A DNA stretch of 39,770 nt from Chloroflexota bacterium (GCA_028874195.1 JAPPLM010000077.1:1-39770), one strand, 5' to 3'; shown: positions 7,748-16,771, counted from the first letter of the stretch. Notes: a model not told the origin generated them from the letters alone. Program-made: numbers and translations.

Positions 7748-8568
7748 TCCGAAAGTTGGCAGTCGTCGGGGGCGGCGCTATGGGTGAGGCACTTTTGGCT
7801 GCGGCTATCGCTCAAGACGTGTGCCCTTCCGACGCGATCTCGGTCGGCGAGCCCGTAGCGAGCCGCCGGGCGCATCTCGCAGAAACTCACGGCGTTGGCG
7901 TGGATTCAGACAACGCCAAGGTGGTTTCCGGAGCCGACGTCGTCATCCTTGCCGTTAAACCTCAGCAGATCCAGGAGGCGTTGCCGCCGCTGCGAGAAGT
8001 CTTGTCGCCTGACGCGCTGGTGATTTCCATTATGGCCGGCCCACAACTGGGCACCATCGGCGCGCTCCTGAACCACGGGCGTCTGGTGCGCGCTATGCCC
8101 AGCATCCTGGCGACTATTGGTGAAGCAGCCACGGTGTGGACGGCAAGCGCAGAAACAACCGCCGAGCAACGGGCACAGGCACAGGCGCTCTTCCAGGCGG
8201 CGGGACTGGAGCTTGCCGTACCGGACGAGCACTACCTGGACATGGCGACCGCCGTGAACGGCAGCGGGCCGGGTTTCGTCTTCCTGCTGCTGGAAGCCCT
8301 CATCGACGGCGCCGTCCGGGTCGGTTTGCCCAGAGATACGGCAGCCGCGCTCATCATTCAAACGGTAAAAGGCTCCGCCCTCATGGCGCAGAACCAAGAA
8401 GAGCACCTGGCCGCACTCCGTAATCTTGTCACCTCGCCCGGCGGTACCACCGCGGCAGGCTTGCAGGCACTGGAAGCAGGCGGCGTGCGCGCGACCTTGC
8501 AGGATGCGGTCATGGCGGCGTATCGCCGCTCGCAGGAACTCGCCGCGCCGGATTCGGGCCAACACTGA
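7744..8568 (+). CDS. proC: Pyrroline-5-carboxylate reductase
   Basis: This 274-residue enzyme reduces 1-pyrroline-5-carboxylate to proline with NAD(P)H, the last step of proline synthesis, in the cytoplasm. The Rossmann motif VVGGGAMGEAL is at the N-terminus. LAVKPQQ, RAMPSILATIGE (family: RAMPN-PA--G-G), NGSGPGFVFLLLEALIDG and VTSPGGTTAAGLQALE are the recognised ProC signatures. The length is normal. The start codon overlaps the comEC stop (ATGA at 7744-7747), so it is expressed with comEC. Pairing of proC with competence genes is mainly positional; no functional link is implied. A copy of the 33-bp element follows it. Confidence 0.95.
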   Translation: MIRKLAVVGGGAMGEALLAAAIAQDVCPSDAISVGEPVASRRAHLAETHGVGVDSDNAKVVSGADVVILAVKPQQIQEALPPLREVLSPDALVISIMAGPQLGTIGALLNHGRLVRAMPSILATIGEAATVWTASAETTAEQRAQAQALFQAAGLELAVPDEHYLDMATAVNGSGPGFVFLLLEALIDGAVRVGLPRDTAAALIIQTVKGSALMAQNQEEHLAALRNLVTSPGGTTAAGLQALEAGGVRATLQDAVMAAYRRSQELAAPDSGQH

Positions 8569-8689
8569 GAGATATGGGGCGACCTCTGCTAGTTTTCGGC
8601 TGCCTGACGTCACAGCGCGTACAGACTCAGTAGCGAAATGTCACTTTGCCCTTGGTGCCTACGCCCACAGTTCGAGGGCAACCCGACAA

Positions 8690-8722
8690 CCGTTCATACT
8701 TCGACAGGCTCAGTACGAACGG
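8690..8722 (+). repeat. 33-bp dispersed palindromic element, copy B
   Basis: Begins CCGTTCATACTTCGACAGGC and ends CAGTACGAACGG, nearly identical to copy A read on the opposite strand. It lies between the convergent proC and esterase genes. Confidence 0.85.
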
Positions 8723-8803
8723 TTTTGGAAACGCGCACTTTAGGAACTCAGCGGCACGGCGGCGCTAAATTCCAAGAATGCCTCAGTATCCCAATTGCGT
8801 GGC

Positions 8804-9847
8804 CTAAAGCCAGCGCCGCAGCCAGTCCACCGCCACTGTGCCGTGCCACTGGTGTTCGCCTTCGAAAACGTCGAGCGCCAGCCGGTCCGATTCTTCGAGC
8901 ATTGTGTAGACTTTCGCCAGTTTGTTGTAGGCGTCGTGCACGCCGGGGAGGGGGAAAATGGGGTCCTCCGTACCCGCCTCGATGAGCAGCGGCCGCGGCG
9001 CGATGAGAGCGCCAATGTCAGCCATCTCCGCATGCTGAACAATGCCCGGAATGTAGTTGTCTTCACAATGGCGCATTGCCATGATCGACCATTGCCACGT
9101 GCAGAAGTAGCCGCTGATTACGGCAGTCGTGATGCGAGGATCCATTGCCGTGGCAAACGTCGTCACGGTCCCGCCGCCGGAGAGTCCCACGCACGCCAAC
9201 GTATCTGCCTTCGCAAGGCCCGTTTGCCGGACATAGTCAATGACCCGCATTACGTCCCACACCCGCATGCCAACCATCGTGCGGCCCAGCAGCATTGCAT
9301 TCATGCTCGCTTGGCGGCACGAGGACTGACCCGGCGCCTGCGCAACGTCCTCCAATTCCCGTCGCTCGCCGAACCCACGCTGCTCAGGCGCAAATACAAG
9401 AAAGCCCTGCTGGGCAAGTTGCCGGCCGTAGTCGTGGTTGCAACGGCACATGTGTTCCGCAATCTGCTCGGTCTGGGGTTCGCCGATCACTTCCTGTACC
9501 CCGGAGCCGTGGCCGTTCAGCGCAATCACGGTGGGGTAGGGCGCTTGCCCGGTCTGCGGTGTCAGTACGTATAAGGGCAGGCGGACGCCGGGCTCGCTGA
9601 TGATCTCGATTTTCTGTTGAGTGTAGCCGTCCTTTTCTGCGGTCGCTAAGACCTGGGGCTCAAGATCGCCACGCGGCCGGCTAAAGCCGCCCAAGAGGCT
9701 GGCTACTGTGGCACGAAGAGCCGCCTGCCACTGGGCAAAACCGGCCTGTCCTATCGCCCCGTAGTCGTAGGCGGGAACTGTCTGAGCATACACCTGGCGC
9801 ACGTGGGTCAGTGGGGCGTACTGCGCCGGTGTGCTTGGATTTGTCAT
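8804..9847 (-). CDS. Alpha/beta hydrolase, acetyl-xylan-esterase/dienelactone-hydrolase type
   Basis: This 347-residue cytoplasmic-looking protein (no signal peptide) has an alpha/beta-hydrolase fold. Features include ALNGHGSGVQE near the oxyanion hole, the nucleophile motif GLSGGG, the acid in EAGTEDPIF and the histidine in GEHQWHG near the C-terminus. EQRGFGER between strands is typical of the large acetyl-xylan esterase-like/Abhydrolase_7 group. The start ATG at 9847 has GGAGGCAG about 6 bases upstream. It is convergent with proC. It is probably an esterase of small acyl or sugar esters; the actual substrate is unknown. Confidence 0.88.
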   Translation of the reverse strand: MTNPSTPAQYAPLTHVRQVYAQTVPAYDYGAIGQAGFAQWQAALRATVASLLGGFSRPRGDLEPQVLATAEKDGYTQQKIEIISEPGVRLPLYVLTPQTGQAPYPTVIALNGHGSGVQEVIGEPQTEQIAEHMCRCNHDYGRQLAQQGFLVFAPEQRGFGERRELEDVAQAPGQSSCRQASMNAMLLGRTMVGMRVWDVMRVIDYVRQTGLAKADTLACVGLSGGGTVTTFATAMDPRITTAVISGYFCTWQWSIMAMRHCEDNYIPGIVQHAEMADIGALIAPRPLLIEAGTEDPIFPLPGVHDAYNKLAKVYTMLEESDRLALDVFEGEHQWHGTVAVDWLRRWL

Positions 9848-10168
9848 GTCACTGCCTCCAGATGAGTTCTATTTGCCATTTCCCGGTCATTCTCGGTTGT
9901 CTTGGATGGCACATTCTTCACTTCAACAATGCCGGAGCCTGCAACCCGTCCACCAACGCGGTTCTCTATTGAGTTTCCCCAAGCCCGTTACCTCCACCCA
10001 ACTCTCGCGAGCATAGGAACCTTGGGCAAGCGGCCAGAGGCTCCACCCATGTCTACACATGCAATAGACTTGGTTTCTCCCCAAGAAGCAATATTGAGTA
10101 TACTAGGAATAAGGCGAACCGTTAGGTAACGCTCTGAGTGAAGATCACAATCCGTCAGGATAGGCTCG
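9848..10168. other. Divergent intergenic region before grpE
   Basis: These 321 bases separate the divergent esterase and grpE genes. No frame is convincing. I looked for a CIRCE operator (TTAGCACTC with its inverted partner) that would place grpE-dnaJ under HrcA and found none. A TATACT hexamer at about 10095 could be a -10 box, but no well-spaced -35 box was seen. Confidence 0.4.
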
Positions 10169-10912
10169 ATGGCACGTAAGAAAGCGAAAGAAAGCAAGAA
10201 GAAAGCAGCCGAGAAAGCACCAGCGAGTGCCTCCGGCAGCGAAGACGCGGCGGTCGCAGCAGCAGCCGTTACGGAAGACGAAAACGACGGCACATCGGAC
10301 ACCGGGACCGGCGCCGATGAACTGATCGAAGAACTGCGGTCTGAGGTTGCTGCTGCCGGCGAAGCGCTGGGTGCGAAGGAAGAGGAATTGCAGCAAGTCC
10401 GGGAAGCCTTGGCCCGCGCCCGCGCCGACTTTGCCAATTTTCGCCGGCGCACGCAGCAAGAGCAGGAAGAGCAGGGAAAATTCGCCACAGCGCTCCTGGT
10501 GGCGGAGTTTCTCCCCATCCTCGATAATTTCGAACGCGCTTTGGACACCATTCCCCGCGAGCTTCGCTTCTTCTCGTGGCTCCAGGGTGTCGACCTGGTC
10601 CACCAAATGGCGCGCAACGTGCTCGAGAAACGCGGACTGGAGCCGATTGATACACTAGACAAGCCCTTCGATCCCAACTATCACGAAGTAGTGCTTCGTG
10701 AAGGTGAGGACGACGGCAGCGACGTCGTCGTGCTCGAAGAGCTGCAAAAAGGCTACGTCATGTACGACCGCGTATTGCGTCCCAGCCTGGTAAAGGTTGG
10801 GCCACCGCAAAGTGAAGACGACGCGGCTGAGCAGGAAATAGATGAAGCGGGTGCGAGGGATTCCGGCTCAGAGTCCGAATCTCTCCCGCAATCCGATACT
10901 GAGCAAGCATAG
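10169..10912 (+). CDS. grpE: Nucleotide exchange factor GrpE
   Basis: This 247-residue protein is the ADP-release factor for the chaperone DnaK in the cytoplasm. A Lys/Ala/Glu-rich disordered tail (1-50) precedes a long coiled coil (about 50-100, RADFANFRRR at its end). ILDNFERALD, FDPNYHEVV and GYVMYDRVLRPSLVKV are the conserved GrpE core motifs. A roughly 35-residue acidic Ser/Glu tail follows, making it longer than most GrpE proteins (about 190-200 residues). AGGATAGG lies just before the ATG. dnaJ starts 25 bases after its stop; dnaK, usually between or near them, is absent. Confidence 0.95.
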   Translation: MARKKAKESKKKAAEKAPASASGSEDAAVAAAAVTEDENDGTSDTGTGADELIEELRSEVAAAGEALGAKEEELQQVREALARARADFANFRRRTQQEQEEQGKFATALLVAEFLPILDNFERALDTIPRELRFFSWLQGVDLVHQMARNVLEKRGLEPIDTLDKPFDPNYHEVVLREGEDDGSDVVVLEELQKGYVMYDRVLRPSLVKVGPPQSEDDAAEQEIDEAGARDSGSESESLPQSDTEQA

Positions 10913-10937
10913 GCCCGCATTGGCAGAATAAGGACGA

Positions 10938-12059
10938 ATGAGCACAAAAGCAGACTATTACGAAACGCTCGGGGTTGGGCGCAACGCCTCTGAGGCCGAA
11001 ATTAAACAGGCCTTTCGCACGCTTGCCCGGCAGTATCATCCCGACGTGAACAAGGATCCGAATGCCGAGGCGCGCTTCAAAGAGATCAACGAAGCCTACG
11101 AGACGTTGCGCGACCCCCAGAAGCGGCGCGCCTACGACCTCTTCGGTCACAGCAATGGGCGTTCCGGCGGCTACCCGCGCGGCGTTGACCCCGCCGACAT
11201 GGGCGGCATCGGCGACATTTTCGAGGCGTTCTTTGGCGTTGGCGCGCGGCCCTCGGCGCGCTCGGGACCGGAGACCGGCACCGACTTGCGCATGGACTTG
11301 ACCCTGGACTTTGCGGAAGCCGTCTTTGGCGCGGAGAAAGACATCGAAGTCTCCCGCTTGGAGTCCTGCCCGGGCTGCGAGGGCAGCGGCGCCGAACCGG
11401 GCAGCAAGATCGGCACCTGCACGGCGTGCAAAGGGCAAGGCCAAGTGCGCCGGATGCAGTCAAACTTCTTCGGGCAGTTCACCACCGTCGCCACGTGCTC
11501 GCGCTGCGGCGGCGAGGGTAGGGTACCGACCGTGCGCTGCGGCACGTGCACAGGCAGCGGACGCACGAAGCAAAGCCGCACGATATCCGTCAAAGTGCCG
11601 GCCGGCGTGGATACAGGACTGCGCATCCGCCTGGGCGGCCAGGGCGAAGCCGGTCCCAAGAACGGTCCCCGCGGCGACCTCTACGTATTCGTTACGGTGC
11701 GCCCGGACGAGCGCTTCGAGCGCGAAGATGACGACATTCACGTTGACTACCGCGTGAACTTCGCCCAAGCGGCCCTCGGCGACACGGTTGTTATCCCTAC
11801 ACTGGAAGGCAATGAGAGTCTGGACATTCCCGCCGGAACGCAATCCGGCTCGACCTTCACCCTGCGCCGGCGCGGTGTGCCGCACCTGAACGGCGGCGGC
11901 CGGGGCGATCAGCACGTGCACGTGCACGTTGAGACACCTAAACGCCTCTCTGCCCACCAGAAGGAACTGCTCAACGAACTCGCCAAGTCGTTTGGCGGCG
12001 CGACGAACCCACAGGACGACAAGGGTTTCTTCGACAAGATGAAGGATGCGCTGGGGTGA
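10938..12059 (+). CDS. dnaJ: Chaperone protein DnaJ
   Basis: This 373-residue full-length type I DnaJ stimulates the DnaK ATPase and delivers substrates. The J-domain (residues 5-70) has HPD at 34-36. A Gly-rich segment follows. The four zinc-finger repeats are intact: CPGC at 144-147, CTAC at 161-164, CSRC at 187-190 and CGTC at 201-204, each followed by G-x-G. The C-terminal peptide-binding domain has VPAGVDTGLRIRLGGQGEAG. AAGGA precedes the ATG. Its stop TGA overlaps the GTG start of the next gene (GTGA), a tight translational coupling. Confidence 0.96.
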   Translation: MSTKADYYETLGVGRNASEAEIKQAFRTLARQYHPDVNKDPNAEARFKEINEAYETLRDPQKRRAYDLFGHSNGRSGGYPRGVDPADMGGIGDIFEAFFGVGARPSARSGPETGTDLRMDLTLDFAEAVFGAEKDIEVSRLESCPGCEGSGAEPGSKIGTCTACKGQGQVRRMQSNFFGQFTTVATCSRCGGEGRVPTVRCGTCTGSGRTKQSRTISVKVPAGVDTGLRIRLGGQGEAGPKNGPRGDLYVFVTVRPDERFEREDDDIHVDYRVNFAQAALGDTVVIPTLEGNESLDIPAGTQSGSTFTLRRRGVPHLNGGGRGDQHVHVHVETPKRLSAHQKELLNELAKSFGGATNPQDDKGFFDKMKDALG

Positions 12060-12934
12060 ACCAGGTCTGGTTCGGTGATAACCTGCCCATTCTCGCACAG
12101 TTCCCAGACGAATCCTTTCCGCTCATCTACATTGATCCGCCGTTCAACACCGGCAAAGAGCGCCTCTACACGCGCGTGCGGACGGTGGCTGCCCCAAACG
12201 GCGACCGGACGGGCTTTCACGGCAAGCGCTACCGCACTACGCACACGAGCAGCAACACGTACGCTGATGAGTTTGATGACTTCCTCGCGTTCTTGGAGCC
12301 GCGCTTACGCGAAGCCTATCGTCTGCTAACACGAACCGGCACACTCTACTTCCACATAGATTATCGTGAAGTCCACTATTGCAAAGTGCTGCTTGACCGC
12401 ATCTTTGGCAGAGATTGCTTCCTGAACGAGATCATCTGGGCGTATGACTACGGCGGCCGCACCAAGCGAAAGTGGCCGCCAAAGCACGACAACATCCTTG
12501 TATATGTAAAGGATATCGACCAGTATCACTTCAATGCAGACGCCGTTGATCGTGTGCCCTACATGGCGCCCGGCCTGGTAGGACCGGAGAAGGCGGCGCG
12601 CGGCAAGCTGCCTACCGACGTTTGGTGGCATACGATCGTGCCGACCAATAGCAAGGAGCGCACGGGCTATCCCACGCAGAAACCCCTCGGCATTCTGCGG
12701 CGTATCGTCCTGGCTTCGTCACAATCCGGAGATACGGTGCTGGACTTCTTCGCGGGGAGCGGGACCACCGGAGCGGCGGCCCATGAATGCGACCGTTCCT
12801 TCGTGCTCATTGACAACAATCCGCAGGCCATCGCAATCATGCGGCAGCGCTTTGCGGACATCCCGAACGTGTCCTTTCAGGAACCTACAAAGCCGGAGAG
12901 CGTCGCTGGCGCAACGGGCGGGCAAAAAGAATGA
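12056..12934 (+). CDS. Site-specific DNA methyltransferase (beta class), orphan
   Basis: This 292-residue protein is a predicted S-adenosylmethionine-dependent DNA amino-methyltransferase. Catalytic motif IV YIDPPFNTG is at residues 25-33, and the SAM-binding motif I DFFAGSGTTG comes near the C-terminus (230-239). Catalytic-before-SAM order defines the beta class. Other conserved pieces are TGTLYFHIDYREVHY, LNEIIWAYDYGG, and ERTGYPTQKPLGILRRI. The DPPF tetrad fits N6-adenine or N4-cytosine methylation; the target sequence cannot be read from the gene. No restriction endonuclease lies nearby. The GTG start overlaps the dnaJ stop, and its stop overlaps the prmA start (ATGA), so it is embedded in the chaperone-prmA transcript. 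Confidence 0.92.
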   Translation: MNQVWFGDNLPILAQFPDESFPLIYIDPPFNTGKERLYTRVRTVAAPNGDRTGFHGKRYRTTHTSSNTYADEFDDFLAFLEPRLREAYRLLTRTGTLYFHIDYREVHYCKVLLDRIFGRDCFLNEIIWAYDYGGRTKRKWPPKHDNILVYVKDIDQYHFNADAVDRVPYMAPGLVGPEKAARGKLPTDVWWHTIVPTNSKERTGYPTQKPLGILRRIVLASSQSGDTVLDFFAGSGTTGAAAHECDRSFVLIDNNPQAIAIMRQRFADIPNVSFQEPTKPESVAGATGGQKE

Positions 12935-13848
12935 GCGCGCCAGCACGTTGGCTGGAACTCTCCGTGCGGGCGCATCAAGAGGCGGCGGAGACGGTGGCGG
13001 CGCTGCTGCATAAGTGGGGTGAAGGCGGCATCGCGATCTTCCAAGACCACGAGCAAGAGACCGTTGACCACGATCCCCGCCCGGTCGGCGCATGGCTCAC
13101 CCTGACCACGTATGTGCCCGATACCAACGCGCTAGCCGCACGGCGTGACGGCCTCGAAAGAGACTTGTGGCACCTGCACGCTTTTCACGGCGACTTGGTG
13201 GGTGAGTTGGGAACGCAGTGGGTCGCGGAAGAAGACTGGGCCAATGCTTGGAAGCAATTCTATACCGTGCTCCACATCGGCGAGCGCCTAGTCATTAAGC
13301 CGCGCTGGCAGGACTACGATCCCGCTCCGGACGAGATTGTGATCGCGCTCGATCCGGGCATGGCCTTTGGCACCGGCACGCATCCTACGACCCAACTCTG
13401 TTTGGAGGCACTCGAGAGATTGCCGGTGAAAGGAAAAAATGTGCTCGACGTGGGCACCGGCTCAGGCATCCTGGCAATTGCCGCGGCCGCGCTCGGCGCG
13501 GGGCGCGTAGATGCGCTCGATATGGACCCGATCGCCGTATCGGCCGCCCGTGACAATGTGGCGCAAGCGGGACTGGCGGGCGCTATCACCGTCAAAGAGG
13601 GATCCCTGCCGCTATCGGACCCTTCTCTGAAGTATGACGTTGTGCTCGCCAACATCACCGCTCAGACTCTCATCACACTGGCCCCGCACCTGCGAGCAGC
13701 GATCGCGCCCCACGGACGACTGCTCGCCTGTGGCATCATTGACGCGAAGGCCAGCGAGGTGCTTGCCACCTTCGGCGCAGAGGGCTTGACCCTGCTGAAC
13801 CGCAGGGAGGCGGGCGATTGGGTGCTGCTGGAACTGGAACCGCCTTAA
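12931..13848 (+). CDS. prmA: Ribosomal protein L11 methyltransferase PrmA
   Basis: This 305-residue enzyme methylates ribosomal protein L11 on amino groups using SAM. The N-terminal substrate-recognition domain ends before WQDYDP. LDPGMAFGTGTHPTTQLCL is the PrmA signature, followed by SAM motif I DVGTGSGILAIAAAALGA, the acidic residue in ALDMDPIAV, and the catalytic-loop LANITAQTL. The length is normal. The ATG overlaps the stop of the methyltransferase gene (ATGA). A dnaJ-prmA neighbourhood is common in bacteria; the inserted DNA methyltransferase is the unusual part. Confidence 0.95.
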   Translation: MSAPARWLELSVRAHQEAAETVAALLHKWGEGGIAIFQDHEQETVDHDPRPVGAWLTLTTYVPDTNALAARRDGLERDLWHLHAFHGDLVGELGTQWVAEEDWANAWKQFYTVLHIGERLVIKPRWQDYDPAPDEIVIALDPGMAFGTGTHPTTQLCLEALERLPVKGKNVLDVGTGSGILAIAAAALGAGRVDALDMDPIAVSAARDNVAQAGLAGAITVKEGSLPLSDPSLKYDVVLANITAQTLITLAPHLRAAIAPHGRLLACGIIDAKASEVLATFGAEGLTLLNRREAGDWVLLELEPP

Positions 13849-14124
13849 GCCTTGAATCGCTAAAGGCAGAACGCCACTACCGGCGACAGATTGCAAGGTG
13901 CGTACCGCCGGTTCCGGTTCAATGCCGCACACTAAACCGCTGCCGCAAAAGCGCGGAGCGCCTTGAGCACCAGCTCTCCGGAGAGCTTTATCAAAAGTAG
14001 GCCGCCATTACGACGAGATGCCCATTACGACGGACACACCCGGTGCAAGCGCAATGCCAGCCGCACTACCTTGATCTGGAACCTGGATGAAGCGAGCGCC
14101 GACCTTTCGAAGGAGCAACACACT
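13849..14124. other. Intergenic region with a 16-bp palindrome
   Basis: The frame of the following gene extends upstream to a TTG at 13963, but those residues resemble nothing and the ATG at 14125 has AAGGAG at a good distance, so this stretch is treated as non-coding. It contains the palindrome at 13972-13987. Confidence 0.5.
13972..13987. terminator. Perfect 16-bp palindrome, possible weak terminator
   Basis: AGCTCTCC and GGAGAGCT are exact reverse complements with no loop, followed by only a short TTAT. It could end the grpE-prmA transcript, but without a proper T-tract the case is weak. Confidence 0.3.
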
Positions 14125-16236
14125 ATGGAGAAACAGACGAAGCGGGTGTACGTAATCGGCCTGGACGGCATGATGTTCCCCATGTACGAGCGGTTCGCCG
14201 CCGAGGGATTGTTGCCGAACCTCAAGAAGCTGGCCGATGCCGGCATCGTCGGCGAGGCCTATCCCTCCATGCCGGTGTGGACGCCCACAAACTGGACCAC
14301 CCTCGCCACCGGCGCGCACACCGGGACGCACAGTGTTTCGCGCTGGTTTCTCAACCTGCCCAATCCCAAACACGAGGACAAGGCGCTCTCCGCGTTCGTT
14401 CGCCCGGCGGTGGCGGCGGAAAACATCTTCGAAGCAGCCGCGAAAGCCGGGCTCAAGAGCGTGGCCGTCCATTACCCGGCAGCCTCTCCCAGCCAGTCCC
14501 CGCTCGCTCACGTCATTGACGGGTTCGGTCATCCCAACTACGGCAGCTCGCCCTTCGAGGTCACGCCCGCCTGGGGCTACACAACCCAGGACAACGTCAC
14601 CAACAGCACCAGAGTCGTCTTGCAACCGGCCAGAGCGTCAGATTATAAGACAGAGAGCGTCCAAGCATCGCTCTTGGATACGGCCCGCCAGGCGCCGCTC
14701 GCAGACGGCTCGTGGCAGAATCTCCCGGAATGCCCGGCAGGTAGCAACCCGCCCCTGGAATTCCCCATCGAAATCATCACCAAGCGTGAGGGTGAGAATG
14801 AGACCCTCTGGGGCCTCGTCCTCGACACCCAGGGCAAAGGATACGACACCATCGCCATTTGCGCGGCACGCGACGGCAGCACGGAACTCGGTCGAATGCG
14901 CGTCGGCGCTTGGAGCGACTGGATCTACCGCTCCTTCAAGGTCGAAGGTTCTGAACAGGCAGCGGCGTTTCGCTGCAAGATCGTGGAGCTCACACCCAAT
15001 GCCAGCCGCCTGCTGCTCTATCGATCGCAAGTCATGCACGTGGACGACTTCTGCGAGCCGCCCGCATTGAGCAAATCGCTGGTTGTGCGCTTTGGACCGT
15101 ACTTGGAGCACGCCTCCGTGTTCCCCTACGTCTGGGGCATCGCCGATCTCGACACCTGCCTGGAAGAGATCGAGTACCAGTGCCAGTGGATCGCCCGCGC
15201 GGGCAAGTTTCTGCTCGAAGAGCAGGACTATGCCTTGCTCTATACGCACATCCACATCTTCGACTACATAAACCACCACTTCCTGCCGCTCGTCGATCCC
15301 GCCTGCCCCGGGTATCGCGAGGAAAACGCCGCGGAAGGCTGGCGCGCCTATCGCGAGTCATACGAAATCGCCGACCGCCTCTTTGCCACGCTCTTAGAAG
15401 ACTCGCCGGGCGACACTGCCGTGATAGTTGTCTCCGATCACGCCGCTATTCCCCAGTTTCGCGCCACGGACATACCGCGCCTGCTCCACGACAACGGTTA
15501 TCTGGCGTATAAGGAGCCGGTGGCGCACTTCGACCCCAACGAAGACTTTGCCAAGATCGACATGGAGCGCACGAAGGTCTTCATCACGCCCGTGCGCAAT
15601 TACGAACTCTTTATCAACGCGCCGGAGGGGTCGGAGGAGTATGTGCGCATCCAGCGCGAGATCATCACGCTGCTGCGCTCGTGGGTGGATAAGGAAACCG
15701 GACAGTGCCCCGTCGCCGTAGCTCTGCCCAAGTACCATGCCGCGCTCATGGGCTGTTGGGGGGAACAGTGCGGCGACATCGTCTACGCCATGGAGGACGG
15801 CTACGTGAGCGGCTACCCCGGCGGCGACGCGGAAGGACAAGACCCATACGTCTTCAAACCGGGGGAGTACGGCGCGCACCATGGCCCGTATCTGCCCACC
15901 GCCCGCACGGCGCAATCGTCTAATCTGGCATACCTATTGGCACAGGGCCCCGGTCTGAAGCAAGGCTATCAGCGTCCGGTCGAACGCCTCGGCTACGTGC
16001 ACATGACAAGCGTCGTGCCGCTGGTCTGTCACCTGCTCGGCATCGAGCCGCCGGCTCAGTGCCAGGGCGTCTTGCCGCGCGATTTCTTGGAAGGTGTCGC
16101 GCCCACTGCCGACCGTGCCGACGCTCTGCCGGATTGGGAGTGGGGCACTCAGGTGGACGGCTGGGGCGATCGCGTCTGGACGCAGAAACGCGACATGTTC
16201 GAAGGTTTTATGCCGGGGTACGAACGCGAAGACTAA
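14125..16236 (+). CDS. Type I phosphodiesterase / alkaline phosphatase superfamily protein
   Basis: This 703-residue protein belongs to the alkaline phosphatase superfamily, type I phosphodiesterase/nucleotide pyrophosphatase branch. It begins VYVIGLDGMM, where Asp14 should bind metal. VWTPTNWTTLATG carries the likely nucleophile (Thr53 by alignment with TFPNHxTLxTG). Later metal ligands are the Asp and His of IHIFDYINHHF and the Asp-His of VVSDHAA; a final histidine is likely in YGAHHGP. A 200-300-residue insertion between the first and second ligand sets is larger than in simple family members. There is no signal peptide, so it is cytoplasmic. AAGGAG sits about 9 bases before the ATG. It ends 11 bases before a strong terminator. 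The substrate (nucleotide, lipid or sugar phosphate) is not evident. Confidence 0.9.
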   Translation: MEKQTKRVYVIGLDGMMFPMYERFAAEGLLPNLKKLADAGIVGEAYPSMPVWTPTNWTTLATGAHTGTHSVSRWFLNLPNPKHEDKALSAFVRPAVAAENIFEAAAKAGLKSVAVHYPAASPSQSPLAHVIDGFGHPNYGSSPFEVTPAWGYTTQDNVTNSTRVVLQPARASDYKTESVQASLLDTARQAPLADGSWQNLPECPAGSNPPLEFPIEIITKREGENETLWGLVLDTQGKGYDTIAICAARDGSTELGRMRVGAWSDWIYRSFKVEGSEQAAAFRCKIVELTPNASRLLLYRSQVMHVDDFCEPPALSKSLVVRFGPYLEHASVFPYVWGIADLDTCLEEIEYQCQWIARAGKFLLEEQDYALLYTHIHIFDYINHHFLPLVDPACPGYREENAAEGWRAYRESYEIADRLFATLLEDSPGDTAVIVVSDHAAIPQFRATDIPRLLHDNGYLAYKEPVAHFDPNEDFAKIDMERTKVFITPVRNYELFINAPEGSEEYVRIQREIITLLRSWVDKETGQCPVAVALPKYHAALMGCWGEQCGDIVYAMEDGYVSGYPGGDAEGQDPYVFKPGEYGAHHGPYLPTARTAQSSNLAYLLAQGPGLKQGYQRPVERLGYVHMTSVVPLVCHLLGIEPPAQCQGVLPRDFLEGVAPTADRADALPDWEWGTQVDGWGDRVWTQKRDMFEGFMPGYERED

Positions 16237-16247
16237 AGGGGAAAACC

Positions 16248-16286
16248 AAAGAGCCATGCAGTTGCCTGCACGGCTCTTTCTCTTTC
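16248..16286 (+). terminator. Rho-independent terminator of the phosphodiesterase gene
   Basis: AAAGAGCC (16248-16255) pairs with GGCTCTTT (16272-16279), and inside it TGCAG pairs with CTGCA around a TTGC loop. A pyrimidine run (CTCTTTC) follows. It begins 11 bases after the stop codon. Because both arms end in A/T runs, it may also act for the convergent lipoprotein gene. Confidence 0.85.
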
Positions 16287-16354
16287 ACAACGGAATTGCT
16301 TCGACCCTGTAAGTCTTTACCTAACTGCGCGGAGTTCACGCCCAAGACATTATG

Positions 16355-16771
16355 CTAAATTGAATTGGGGATATTCGCCGTAATCACGCCGCGCAACGTT
16401 CCGCCCCCACCGGTCACCGTGAACTCGTATATCCCCGGTGGAAGGATGAGCTCCAGCGTGTAACTTTGCCCGGCAGAAATCGACGCTGTCTGGTCGTCAA
16501 TCGACTCGCCAGTGAGCGTGAAGGTACGCGACTGCTGCGCCTTATTGTGAATCTCTATGTGCACGGGACCGCGCGGCACGGCAATTGCAGACGGCGCAAC
16601 GCCCTCGCCATCGATGGTCAAGACCACATTGGTCGGCTCTTGCTCTTGATCTTCAAACTCGCCTGTTACCGCTTGTTCATCGAGAGGCCTGTCCGATGCC
16701 GTCGGGCCTATGCGGCATGCGCTTAAGCCAACCACCATTAGAACAAGCAGTATGCTTGCCGCTATTCTCAT
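16355..16771 (-). CDS. Predicted lipoprotein with cupredoxin-like domain
   Basis: This 138-residue protein has a lipoprotein signal peptide ending at lipobox GLSAC (Cys19), so it should be lipid-anchored outside the cytoplasmic membrane. A short linker rich in Glu/Gln follows, then a beta-sandwich-like domain with NVVLTIDGEGVAPSAIAVP, VHIEIHNKAQQSRTFTL, LELILPPGIYEFTVTG. That strand pattern resembles EfeO/plastocyanin-like cupredoxin domains, but the usual His/Cys/Met copper ligands are not evident, so metal binding is doubtful. The ATG at 16771 follows GGAGGG; an in-frame GTG at 16783 is less likely. It converges on the phosphodiesterase gene. Confidence 0.75.
   Translation of the reverse strand: MRIAASILLVLMVVGLSACRIGPTASDRPLDEQAVTGEFEDQEQEPTNVVLTIDGEGVAPSAIAVPRGPVHIEIHNKAQQSRTFTLTGESIDDQTASISAGQSYTLELILPPGIYEFTVTGGGGTLRGVITANIPNSI

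Noticed and set aside
9848-10168. Possible CIRCE/HrcA operator before grpE
   Set aside because: No TTAGCACTC with a matching GAGTGCTAA partner was found.
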